Shown here: positions 54,771 through 64,000 of the stretch, one piece after another | Position numbering within the stretch: the first letter of the stretch is position 1 | How the letters are laid out: every line of letters begins with the position of its first letter | Assembly: GCF_029227915.1 (NCBI RefSeq) | Contig: NC_079886.1 | Location: 25,398,501 to 25,462,500, forward strand | From: Hydractinia symbiolongicarpus | Taxonomy: Eukaryota; Cnidaria; Hydrozoa; Anthoathecata; Hydractiniidae | Direction of reading: 5' to 3' | DNA length: 64,000 nt | Program-made: the position numbers and the translations under genes | The notes under the pieces: model-generated | Told to the model about the DNA's origin: nothing | What the model saw: the letters and a program-made list of their open reading frames with translations, nothing else | Databases searched by the model: none

Positions 54771-55277
54771 AATGGAATAGAATTCTTTAATTCATACTAA
54801 TAAAATAAAGTAATAAATAATTAGAAGGGTTAACCTTCAGTAGAACGAGAGGAGAGCAACTTCGAAGTCTGTGTCTCAGACGGATGTTAACTGAAGCACT
54901 TGCTATAAAACGTAATTGACGAAGAAACAGGAATTATAGGATTTACGGGACCTTAAAAAATCAATGCTACAAATGATTGCACGATGAAACTTTGTAGACA
55001 ACTCATAACAATTTTAACTATCTTTATTGTGAATATCACATCACAATCTCTCGTTTGTATTTTGTGGACCGGAAATGATGACCATTTTACCCAAATACCA
55101 TTTGTAGTGTATATCCGCGTATATTTTACATATTAGACCGTTTAGTTACTCAAAAATTACTTTTGTCACTGACTTATAGAGTACGAAATTCTAAATCAAA
55201 AGGACTTGTTCTTGTAGAGATCTTACGTCATTCTACTAAAGGTTAACAGACGAAATTAAAAAAAAAACAAAAAAACA

Positions 55278-55881
55278 TTAGTAAGGTCTGATACGACCCC
55301 CCCGACCCCCCCGACCACGTTGACCTCCACGACCGCGTCGGCCACCACGACTGCTTCCTTTACCCTTGCTTTTTCGGAATTCTCTTCCGCCATTATGGAC
55401 CCAACGTCCAAACACCTCAGCCTCCATTGAACCACTGTGGGTCAATCTGTACCTTAGAAATCGAGTCCAGACATTCACTAAAGGAAAAATAAAGGAAAGG
55501 TTAATTCAATAAATTTCATAGATAAAACTGAAGTATATATACCATAGTTTAATTACGTAACACAAACTTTGAACATTTGAAAATTGATATCTTACTTAAT
55601 TCCACGTCTGGCGATGTTTCCGTGGCATCTTCCCCCTCCGTCCATTCCACACCACCTTGCTTGAGCCACCGGCCAAACGATCTGTACCCCGTTGACCCGG
55701 GATGTTTAATACGGTGCTCGATGAATTTACCATAAAGCGCGACTTAAAAGGACGAATATTTGCGATAAGTTTTTTATTCATGCATACGACTAATGATAAC
55801 AATAACGATAATATACTTACCAAGTTGGCAATCAATTTGACCTTCAATTTGACCTTCCATTTTTTGTTATTTTTTGTTTTG
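55278..55881 (-). CDS. Three-exon gene for a 128-residue two-module protein with RGG tail
   Basis: Spliced model on the minus strand: exon 1 55881-55821 (ATG at 55860-55858 in AAAATGG context, in-frame TAA upstream), exon 2 55742-55596, exon 3 55477-55278 ending TAA. The frame stays open across both joins, giving 128 residues. Residues 10-44 and 59-93 are two ungapped copies of a 35-residue module with 13 identities: D10/59, L13/62, F20/69, R24/73, H27/76, GS at 29-30/78-79, FGRW at 36-39/85-88 and GG at 43-44/92-93. Residues 94-128 are basic and carry repeated RGG/GRGG, typical of RNA-binding or methylated tails. No signal peptide or membrane segment is seen. Both introns are phase 1, directly after the Leu of each module, and exon 2 is exactly 49 codons, the module offset. 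I do not recognise the family. The exon 2 acceptor is AAG rather than CAG/TAG, the weakest point. Confidence 0.68.
55478..55595 (-). other. Intron 2 of the RGG gene, 118 bp GT-AG
   Basis: The donor is GTAAGATATC at 55595 and downwards. The acceptor is a strong pyrimidine tract, CCTTTATTTTTCCTTTAG, ending at 55478. Phase 1: it splits an ATG codon as A|TG. Confidence 0.75.
55743..55820 (-). other. Intron 1 of the RGG gene, 78 bp GT-AG
   Basis: The donor GTAAGTATAT matches the consensus closely. The acceptor is TCGTCCTTTTAAG ending at 55743, an AAG with a short pyrimidine run. An alternative acceptor CATTAG would make a 31-bp intron and does not preserve the module alignment. Phase 1: it splits a Val codon as G|TC. 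Confidence 0.6.
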
Positions 55882-55900
55882 CTAAAAAATACAAATAAAG
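55861..55900 (-). promoter_or_regulatory. Candidate splice acceptor just upstream of the RGG-gene start
   Basis: On the minus strand TTTATTTGTATTTTTTAG ends at 55882, 22 nt before the ATG at 55860. It could be the 3' end of an intron in the 5' untranslated region or a trans-splicing acceptor. No matching upstream exon can be named. Confidence 0.4.
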
Positions 55901-56390
55901 CAGTTGCAAAAATCACAAAACAGGCCATTTTTTCTTCACTTTTATTTTGATTTCGGATACTTTTAGTTTGTATTTGTTTATGTAGCGCTCTTATGTTCGG
56001 TAACCACCAGTCTTTGGAGAGGAGGGTTAGTATTTTTGGTACATATAATATCAGAAAAGGGGGTCTAATTGGAAGTAATTAAGATTTACTGCTAGGGTGC
56101 TTTTAGGTACTTCATAATTTCCCGCAAACTACAGCATGCTCTATTTCGGTATTTATATTTTTTTACAGATATGTTATCATTCGGTCCCTTGATAATCTGG
56201 TTCAGACGATATAGTCAAATAATTCAAAAAGCCTTCTATATACTTGTATTTTTAATTTAATACAACTTTTCACAAAATTGATTTTTTTTCTCTTCTTTAA
56301 CTGTTAACGTTAAAATTTATGATCTATTATATATAGTGCTAGGTAATTTAGGAAAATAATAATGAAAATCGTGACAAAATAGAGACATAT
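55901..56390. other. Intergenic, no feature recognised
   Basis: AT-rich sequence upstream of the RGG gene. The gene's promoter should lie here or further upstream, but I cannot identify a core promoter by eye. Confidence 0.4.
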
Positions 56391-56663
56391 CTAAGGCCTA
56401 CTTTATACAGGTATAATAGCATCGCATCAAAATGATTTCAACAGACCAGTACGTATGCAGAAGATGTTATAATGTAAATAGGCAATCAGCTTCCTGTCAC
56501 TGAAACATCGTACTAGATCTGAATTCCACACGACATTAATGCGACTGTATAAACTAGACATAACAAACTAACAAGCTAAATATATTAACTGCAATACTTC
56601 TAATGAATTTTTCCAATATGCAAAGTTCTCATGAGCAACAACTATACTAATATTTGATATACA
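56391..56663. repeat. Diverged direct duplication, copy 1
   Basis: The sequence shares with 57649-57860 an ordered series of words: GCCTACTTTATAC, GAATTC followed by GACATTAATGC / GACGTTAATGC, ATTAACTGCAATAC, and ACTATACTAATA followed by TGATATA. Copy 1 has extra sequence near its start. Copies are 1258 bp apart in the same orientation. Copy 1 is interrupted at its end by the hAT-like element; copy 2 is not. Confidence 0.65.
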
Positions 56664-56976
56664 CAGGGGCTGATCCAGAAATTTATTTTGGCGTCGATAG
56701 CGCCGCAGATAGAAAAACCTTTAGGGCAACAAAAATACATGGCTTTAGCATATCGTTTTCTTTTTTAGTATAGAACATAGTTTTTTTATGAACATATATA
56801 TCTTCTCTGTGATTGAAGATATATATATAAATATAATATGTGATATAAAATATCCAGAAAATAAGAAATAATGCAATTCTCAAGCATTTTAAATTATGTG
56901 TTTCTAAGTTGGGCGCCCAAATTAGATGTCCCCAAAATCGGTATACCGATGTCCAAATTGGCTTGGATCAGCCCTT
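56664..56976. mobile_element. Non-autonomous hAT-like element (MITE), about 313 bp
   Basis: The terminal inverted repeats are CAGGGGCTGATCCAG at the left and, reverse-complemented, CAAGGGCTGATCCAAG at the right, 13 of the first 14 positions identical. Flanking 8-bp sequences GATATACA (56656-56663) and GATACACA (56977-56984) match at 7 of 8 positions. The related copy at about 57858 reads TGATATAAGTAAGGG without an insert, an unoccupied paralogous site. Eight-bp duplications and CAGGGG-type ends are known for hAT transposons. No transposase is encoded; the frame at 56683-56883 is chance. Confidence 0.6.
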
Positions 56977-57050
56977 GATACACAAGTAAATGTAACAAGT
57001 CTACTTTATAACGCTCACAATATGCTAGATAAAGCAAAAAGGAAAATATG

Positions 57051-57510
57051 ACCTTATTGATACTAATTTTTCGCGCACCGGAAAAAAAATTATTATTTTG
57101 CGTAATAATTTTCGCGCAATAGTAATAGTAATGAATTTCGCGCGGATTTATTTTTATGCACAAAATTCAATTCCCCCAAAAATTCCGAGCTGAAAGTGAC
57201 GGCCAAACCCTTCATATAGCCGAGCTTTCTAAGAATAGCCTCGTTTTCAAAATAATTATTTTCTTTAAATCTAAATAAAATCCAACTAGAATATTATATT
57301 GCTCTAAAAACTTCATTTTTGTCATGATAATTTGATATTCTATCTGAATATCTTTATTAGAAGAGCATAAAACTTTTATAAAATTTTGGATGACGTCATA
57401 ATTATTATAATTTATGAAATTCGGGAAAGGTATTATATCTTTGCGCTTTATAATTTTCGCGCAAAACCTAACTTTTTTGCACAAATACGCAAAATTAGTA
57501 CGAATAAGGT
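57051..57510. mobile_element. Candidate inverted-repeat element, 460 bp
   Basis: The left end ACCTTATTGATACTAATTTT (57051-57070) and the right end (57491-57510, reverse complement ACCTTATTCGTACTAATTTT) differ at two positions of 20. The interior is very AT-rich with repeated TTTTCGCGC words on both strands. A target duplication is not clear. The frames at 57212-57571 and 57386-57601 run through this DNA and are not called as genes. Confidence 0.45.
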
Positions 57511-57648
57511 ATTGAAATTCGTTTTTCAAAAAGAAGTATTCTACAAGAATGAATTTTTGCAAAATCGACAAAAACGTGCTAAATTAATTCCCTTATGGTA
57601 GCTAAATTTTTACTGACTAAACTCAAAAATAATCTATGTAGCAACTTA

Positions 57649-57860
57649 TCTAGCCTACTTTATACGGCCATCTCCATTTGAATTCTAGGTGACGTTAATG
57701 CTGCCGTAAAAGTAGACCTAAGACACAAGTTTAAACTGTCTATTAACTGCAATACTCGCAAGGTTCTAACAATTTTTCTCACTTTGAAACTTCGTTGTGA
57801 CTAACAACCATGAAGGATCCTATAACGGTTAAATACTATACTAATAACTGATATAAGTAA
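57649..57860. repeat. Diverged direct duplication, copy 2 (lacks the hAT-like insert)
   Basis: This is the counterpart of 56391-56663, ending CTATACTAATAACTGATATAAG where copy 1 carries the miniature element. Its right end overlaps the 3' end of the small gene model at 57841-58082. Confidence 0.6.
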
Positions 57861-58082
57861 GGGGGATTATTTGAGGATTATGATGATTGAAAAATTGTGT
57901 GAATGCTGAAAAATAAAGTTAAGACAATTACATTTCCTAACACAGGCTAGAACTAAGCATCTATCACTTCCCACCCTCATTGCTATGATTTTAGAAAAAA
58001 GCTTGTAGAGTATATGCTTACCAAATAAATCCTTCATGTATGTTTCATTGATACTATTGCCAGGGTGCGTCATGGATACCAT
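57841..58082 (-). CDS. Possible two-exon small gene, 41 residues, unknown
   Basis: Exon 58082-58022 starts with ATG and ends at a strong donor TTTG|GTAAGCAT. Exon 57905-57841 follows an acceptor CTTAACTTTATTTTTCAG and ends TAG. The 116-bp intron is phase 1, as in the RGG gene. The joined peptide starts MVSMTHPGNSINETYMKDLF and has no recognised domain. Reading through the donor gives an unspliced 71-residue frame. It could be a fragment of a longer gene with exons I cannot see. The splice signals are good, but a protein this short gives no coding support, so confidence is low. Confidence 0.25.
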
Positions 58083-58414
58083 TGTTAGTGTAGAGAATTT
58101 TCCTAAATGATTTACAAATTTACATTATGAATTGCGCAGTCCAAAAATTAAATGACATGACAAGTATCATTTGGCCGTCCTAACTCACTGTGAAAGAGTA
58201 GTTATGAAAAATAATGATATGAAACATTAAAAAAAATTCACTGGCGGTACAATCTCTTAATAATGTCACATTTTATACAGAAGTGAAATTGAAACGAGTG
58301 TGGTTCCAAAATTGTTAAATTAACTTAAAAATTACATTACATAATGAAAATGGCAGTCCCACCTATGAAATATAAAATTAATTAATAAGAATTACTTATC
58401 TGGTTGTTTTTCAT

Positions 58415-58505
58415 TTAAAATAACTGCCACGTTATATCTTCCATTAGAATTTGAAAAAACTTGCTAACGTCTTCTACAAATTCCTTGGAATTTTTTTTAT
58501 AGTAC
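58415..58505 (-). CDS. Possible terminal coding exon, 29 residues plus stop
   Basis: A long pyrimidine tract with CTTTTTCCTGTTTTCAG ends at 58506, a very good splice acceptor. The next base completes a codon and then 29 residues follow, opening YYKKNSKEFVEDV and ending TWQLF before TAA at 58417-58415. The other two frames stop within a few codons, so the exon would need a phase 2 upstream intron. The peptide is amphipathic and looks helical. No partner exon is identified upstream before satellite resumes at 58825, so it could be a relic cut off by the array. Confidence 0.3.
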
Positions 58506-58824
58506 CTGAAAACAGGAAAAAGACAAAAGCGAGCAACAAAGGAACAGGAAGTGTACAGTATCAGTGAAATTACAAAATACATTAATTTTCAAATATTTGG
58601 TGCTAATTTGATTCCTTTTTAACTGATTGTACCTTATGCGTATAACTTATTTTTGTGGATTTGGCTGAAAACCGCAAAACTAAGATCTGTGAAAAATTTA
58701 AAATCTCTTATCCGTAAAAATGTTCTATTTGTTCGTACTTCAAACCTAAACCTCAAACATTGAGTTCTTTGTTTCACATTTGAAAATACTTTTTTCTGAA
58801 TACCTTTACTAATCTTTTGGCATG
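58506..58824. other. Right end of the island, no gene seen
   Basis: AT-rich sequence. It contains another plausible minus-strand acceptor (AAATTTTTCACAG, near 58690), but the frame after it cannot be joined in phase with the exon at 58505. Satellite starts at about 58825. Confidence 0.4.
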
Positions 58825-60790
58825 GTAACCTAATAGTATCAGAAAAATATCGCTAAATACATATTGGTACAAATATGTGACGCAACCGTTGTAACAGAAA
58901 CGGACTGATACCGTTAGAAAGTCAATGAAATGCAGTTTTTGAAACTGTCTCAATTTCTTCAGCGTGCGATAACGGCTAGGATTGGGCCCACAGTAAAAAA
59001 TGACTTATATATCTACATTTTTAAATGAAGCGCTACCACAGCGCCCAGTGTAATGGCTGAGTTCTAGCAATAATGTCAAATTAAGAACATTGTTACTTCA
59101 TGGAGTCCAATTGGCTTATTTATCACATTTAAAAGGTCACCGTCCAAAATCGGTTTAATTAAGTCCCACAATCAATCGTTTCACTGTTAAAAGCGATGCA
59201 ACTTAGTAGTATCAGAACACTATCGCTAAATACATGTTGGTACGAATATGTGACGCAACCGTTGTAACTGAAACGGACTGATGCCGTTAGAATTTCAATG
59301 ATATGTAGTTTTTGAAACTGTCTCCATTTCTTCACCGCCCGCTAACGGCTACGATTGCTCCCACATTAAAAAATGACTTATTTATCTAAATTTTTAACTG
59401 AAACGCTACCACAGCGCCCAGTGTAGTGGCTGAGTTTGGGCAATCATGACAAATTAAAAAGAATGTTATTTCTTGGAGTCTACTTGTGTCATTTATCACA
59501 TTTATATGCTCATATTCCAAAATCAGTTCAATTAAGTCCCACAATCAATCGTTTCACTGTTAAAAGCGATGCAACTTAGTAGTATCAGAACACTATCGCT
59601 AAATACATGTTGGTACAAAAATGTGACCAAACCGTTGTAACTCAAACAGGCTGACACCGTTAGAAAGTCAATGAAATGTAGTTTTTGAAACTGTCTCTAT
59701 TTCTTCAACGTGCGATAACGGCTAGGATTGGTCCCACAGTAAAAAATGACTTATTCATCTACATTTTCAAATGAGGCGCTACCACAGCGCCCAGTGTAAT
59801 CGCTGAGTTCTAGCAATCATGTCAAATTCAGAATAATTTTATTTCTTGGAGTCCAATTCTTTTAATTATTGCATTTATAAAGTTAAAGTCCAAAATCAAT
59901 TCAATTAAGTCCCACAATCAATCGTTTCACTGTTAAAAGCGATGCAAGCTAGTAATATCAGAAAAGTATCGCTAAGTGCATGTTGGTACGAAAATGTGAC
60001 CCAACTGTTGTAACTCAAACGGGCTGACACCGTTAGAAAGTCAATGAAATGCAGTTTTTGAAACTGTCTCAATTTCTTCAGCGTGCGATAACGGCTAGGA
60101 TTGGTCCCACAGTAAAAAATGACTTATATATCTACATTTTTAAATGACGCGTTACAACAGCGCCCAGTGAAATCACTGAGTTCCGTCAATCATGCCAATT
60201 TAAGAAGAATGTTATTGCATGTAGTCCAATTGTCTCAATTATCACATTTATAAAGTTAAAGTCCAAAATCAGTTCAAGTATGTCCCACAGTCAATCGTTT
60301 CACTGTTAAAAGCGATGCAAGCTAGTAATATCAGAAAAATATCGCTAAGTGCATGTTGGTACGAATATGTGACGCAACCGTTGTAACAGAAACGGACTGA
60401 TACCGTTAGAAAGTCAATGAAATGTAGTTTTTAAAGCTGTCTCAATTTCTTCAGCGTGCGATAACGGCTAGGATTGGTCCCACAGTAAAAAATGACTTAT
60501 ATATCTACATTTTTAAAAGAAGCGCTACCACAGCGCCCAGTGTAATGGCTGAGTTCAAGCAATAATGTCAAATTAAAAAGATTGTTACTTCATGGAGTCC
60601 AATTGGCTTATTTATCACATTTTTAAGGTCACCGTCCAAAATCAGTTCAATTAAGTCCAACAGTCAATCGTTTCACTGTTAAAAGCGATGTAACCTAATA
60701 GTATCAGAAAAATATCGCTAAATACATGTTGGTACAAATATGTGACGCAACTGTTGTAACAGAAACGGACTGATACCGTTAGAAAGTCAA
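58825..60790 (-). repeat. Satellite subfamily B resumes, reverse orientation
   Basis: Monomers are of B type and share private variants with the array left of the island. The AGTAGTATCAGAACACTATCGC variant occurs at about 52284, 59207 and 59579. The ACGCGTTACAACAGCGCCC monomer occurs at 46901 and 60148. One monomer (59300-59480) is unusually diverged. The shared variants show that both flanks belong to one array. Confidence 0.9.
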
Positions 60791-61425
60791 CTCAGCCATT
60801 ACACTGGGTGCTGTGGTAGCGCTTCTTTTAAAAATGTAGATATATAAGTCATTTTTTACTGTGGGACCAATCTTAGCCGTTATCGCACGCTGAAGAAATT
60901 GAGACAGCTTTAAAAACTACATTTCATTGACTTTCTAACGGTATCAGTCCGTTTCTGTTACAACGGTTGCGTCACATATTCGTACCAACATGCACTTAGC
61001 GATATTTTTCTGATATTACTAGCTTGCATCGCTTTTAACAGTGAAACGATTGACTGTGGGACATACTTGAACTGATTTTGGACTTTAACTTTATAAATGT
61101 GATAATTGAGACAATTGGACTACATGCAATAACATTCTTCTTAAATTAGCATGATTGACGGAACTCAGTGATTTCACTGGGCGCTGTGGTAGCGCGTCAT
61201 TTAAAAATGTAGATTTATAAGTCATTTTTTACTGTGGGACCAATCCTAGCCGTTATCGCACGCTGAAGAAATTGAGACAGTTTCAGAAACTGCATTTCAT
61301 TGACATTCTAACGGTATCAGTCCGTTTCTGTTACAACGGTTGCGTCACATATTTGTACCAACATGTATTTAGCGATATTTTTCTGATACTATTAGGTTAC
61401 ATCGCTTTTAACAGTAAAACGATTG
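60791..61425 (+). repeat. Inverted block of satellite B, 635 bp
   Basis: Orientation flips to forward at 60791 (CTCAGCCATTACACTGGG) and back at 61426. About 400 bp from 60791 are nearly the reverse complement of 60149-60553, with only a handful of mismatches, forming a large inverted repeat with a spacer of about 237 bp. The distal part carries private variants (TCGTTTTACTG, GAATGTCAATG, CTTATAAATC when reversed) also present near 48530-48735. Confidence 0.85.
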
Positions 61426-63663
61426 ACATGTTGGTACGAATATGTGACGCAAACGTTGTAACTGAAACGGACTGATACCGTTAGAAAGTCAATGAAATGT
61501 AGTTTTTGAAACTGTCTCTATTTCTTCAGCGTGCGATAACGGCTAGGATTGTTTCTACAGTAAAAAATGAGATATTTATCTACATTTTTAAATGAAGCGC
61601 TACCACAGCGCCCAGTTTAATCGCTGAGTACTGGCAATCATGACAACTTAAGAAGAATGTTATTTCATGGAGTCCAATTGTCTCATTCATCACATTTGTA
61701 AGGTCACAGTCCAAAATCAGATCAATTAAGTCCCACAGTTAATCGTTTCACTGTTAAAAGCGATGCAACCTAATAATATCAGAGAAATATCGCTAAATAC
61801 ATGTTGGTACGAATATGTGACCCAACTGTTGTAACTGAAACGGACTGATACCGTTAGAAAGTCAATGAATTGTAGTTTTTGAAACTATCTCAATTTCTTC
61901 AGCGTACGATAACGGCTAGGATTGGTCCCACAGAAAAAATTGACTTATATATCTACATTTTTAAATGACGCGCTACCACAGCGCCCAGTGAAATCACTGA
62001 GTTCCGTCAATCATGCCAATTTAAGAAGAATGTTATTGCATGTATTCCAATTGTCTCAATTATCACATTTATAAAGTGAAAGTCCAAAATCAGTTCAAGT
62101 ATGTCCCACAGTCAATCGTTTCACTGTTAAAAGCGATGCAACCTAGTAATATCAGAAAAATATCGCTAAATACATGTTGGTACGAATATGTGACGCAAAC
62201 GTTGTAACTGAAACGGACTGATACCGTTAGAAAGTCAATGAAATGTAGTTTTTGAAACTGTCTCTATTTCTTCAGCGTGCGATAACGGCTAGGATTGTTT
62301 CTACAGTAAAAAATGAGATATTTATCTACATTTTTAAATGAAGCGCTACCACAGCGCCCAGTTTAATCGCTGAGTACTGGCAATCATGACAACTTAAGAA
62401 GAATGTTATTTCATGGAGTCCAATTGTCTCATTCATCACATTTGTAAGGTCACAGTCCAAAATCAGATCAATTAAGTCCCACAGTTAATCGTTTCACTGT
62501 TAAAAGCGATGCAACCTAATAATATCAGAGAAATATCGCTAAATACATGTTGGTACGAATATGTGACCCAACTGTTGTAACTGAAACGGACTGATACCGT
62601 TAGAAAGTCAATGAATTGTAGTTTTTGAAACTATCTCAATTTCTTCAGCGTACGATAACGGCTAGGATTGGTCCCACAGAAAAAATTGACTTATATATCT
62701 ACATTTTTAAATGACGCGCTACCACAGCGCCCAGTGAAATCACTGAGTTCCGTCAATCATGCCAATTTAAGAAGAATGTTATTGCATGTATTCCAATTGT
62801 CTCAATTATCACATTTATAAAGTGAAAGTCCAAAATCAGTTCAAGTATGTCCCACAGTCAATCGTTTCACTGTTAAAAGCGATGCAACCTAGTAATATCA
62901 GAAAAATATCGCTAAATACATGTTGGTACGAATATGTGACGCAAACGTTGTAACTGAAACGGACTGATACCGTTAGAAAGTCAATGAAATGTAGTTTTTG
63001 AAACTGTCTCTATTTCTTCAGCGTGCGATAACGGCTAGGATTGTTTCTACAGTAAAAAATGAGATATTTATCTACATTTTTAAATGAAGCGCTATCACAG
63101 CGCCCAGTTTAATCGCTGAGTACTGGCAATCATGACAACTTAAGAAGAATGTTATTTCATGGAGTCCAATTGTCTCATTCATCACATTTGTAAGGTCACA
63201 GTCCAAAATCAGATCAATTAAGTCCCACAGTTAATCGTTTCACTGTTAAAAGCGATGCAACCTAATAATATCAGAAAAATATCGCTAAATACATGTTGGT
63301 AAGAAAATGTGACCCAACTGTTGTAACTGAAACGGACTGATACCGTTAGAAAGTCAATGAATTGTAGTTTTTGAAACTATCTCAATTTCTTCAGCGTACG
63401 ATAACGGCTAGGATTGGTCCCACAGAAAAAATTGACTTATATATCTACATTTTTAAATGACGCGCTACCACAGCGCCCAGTGAAATCACTGAGTTCCGTC
63501 AATCATGCCAATTTAAGAAGAATGTTATTGCATGTATTCCAATTGTCTCAATTATCACATTTATAAAGTGAAAGTCCAAAATCAGTTCAAGTATGTCCCA
63601 CAGTCAATCGTTTCACTGTTAAAAGCGATGCAACCTAGTGATATCAGAAAAATATCGCTAAAT
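61426..63663 (-). repeat. Dimer higher-order repeat, 746 bp, three copies
   Basis: Copies are 61426-62171, 62172-62917 and 62918-63663, each two B monomers. Differences are few, for example GCGCTATCAC in copy three and GGTAAGAAAATG near 63299. The repeat starts exactly at the second breakpoint of the inverted block. Degenerate B monomers follow to the end of the window. Confidence 0.85.
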
Positions 63664-64000
63664 ACATGTTGGCACGAATATGTGACGCAACCGTTGTAAC
63701 TGAAACGGACTGATACCGTTAGAAAGTCAATGAAATGTAGTTTTTGATACTGTCTCTATTTCTTCAGGGTGCCATAACGGCTAGGATTGTTCCTACAGTA
63801 AAAAATGACTTATAAATCTACATTTTTAAATGACGCGCTACCACAGCGCCCAGTGAAATCACTGAGTTCCGTCAATCATGCCAATTTAAGAAGAATGTTA
63901 CTGCATGTAGTCCAATTGTCTCAATTATCACATTTATAAAGTTAAAGTCCAAAATCAGTTCAAGTATGTCCCACAGTCAATCGTTTCACTGTTAAAGGCG
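63664..64000 (-). repeat. Satellite subfamily B continuing past the window
   Basis: Ordinary B monomer sequence without the GATTGTTTCTAC variant of the dimer. The array does not end within the window. Confidence 0.9.

Larger units (their letters stand above)
54201..55240. other. Intergenic part of the island, no gene seen
   Basis: This is non-repetitive AT-rich DNA with no supported coding exon. Notable items are the perfect palindrome CCCCCGCGGGGG at 54281-54292 and the structured segment at 54617-54770. On the minus strand AATAAA (plus-strand TTTATT at 55022-55027) lies about 250 bp past the stop codon of the RGG gene and is a possible polyadenylation signal. Confidence 0.5.

Noticed and set aside
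55596-55928. 110-residue unspliced minus-strand frame starting MACFVIFATALF
   Set aside because: It crosses two good splice sites in a different frame from the exon model, and its apparent membrane segment is translated upstream of the proposed start and through intron 1.
55702-55950. 82-residue plus-strand frame
   Set aside because: Shadow of the minus-strand RGG gene with no splice or start support.
56683-56883. 66-residue Ile/Tyr-rich minus-strand frame
   Set aside because: Lies wholly in the non-autonomous hAT-like element and is AT-rich low complexity, not a transposase.
1350-64000. CRISPR array
   Set aside because: Repeats are 372 bp, contiguous and without unique spacers; the setting is eukaryotic.

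Overview
The window looks like repetitive chromosomal DNA of a eukaryote, almost certainly an invertebrate animal, but the lineage cannot be fixed from sequence alone. Signs are the AT-rich base composition, about 53-57 kb of tandem satellite with a 372-373 bp monomer, GT-AG introns, terminal-inverted-repeat elements, and no bacterial-style genes, operons, tRNA or rRNA. Nearly all of the short open frames are chance reading frames through satellite monomers.

Layout. 1-1349: non-satellite flank with a 23-bp hairpin and a dense cluster of GACGTC-centred palindromes. 1350-31565: satellite subfamily A in one orientation (called forward), about 81 monomers. It contains nested higher-order repeats: an 11-monomer repeat (4100 bp), a 3-monomer repeat (1118 bp, about 4.4 copies), a 14-monomer repeat (about 5219 bp) and an apparently perfect 1862-bp (5-monomer) tandem duplication. 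24400-31565 is a diverged A2 variant. 31566-31785: a short segment still in forward orientation whose private variants match the reverse complement of about 32.5-32.73 kb. 31786-53785: the array in reverse orientation, first type A (to about 33950), then subfamily B, marked by the GCGCTACCACAGCGC hairpin. A 71-bp perfect inverted repeat lies at 47690-47865. 53786-58824: a roughly 5-kb non-satellite island. 58825-64000: subfamily B again in reverse orientation, with an internal inverted block (60791-61425) and a 746-bp dimer repeated three times (61426-63663).

The island is the gene-like part. It starts with a purine-rich 90-bp minisatellite and holds a small three-exon minus-strand gene (exons 55881-55821, 55742-55596 and 55477-55278) predicted to encode 128 residues: two tandem 35-residue modules followed by an Arg-Gly-rich tail. 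Both introns are phase 1 and fall at the same position of each module, and exon 2 is exactly 49 codons, the spacing between modules. This points to exon duplication. I do not recognise the family. Two weaker minus-strand exon models follow (58082-57841 and 58505-58415). The island also contains a hAT-like miniature element (56664-56976) with an unoccupied paralogous site, a second inverted-repeat element (57051-57510) and a diverged direct duplication.

Together this resembles pericentromeric or centromeric heterochromatin shaped by unequal exchange and fold-back events, with one small euchromatin-like island interrupting the array. Where satellite is called, no gene is proposed.
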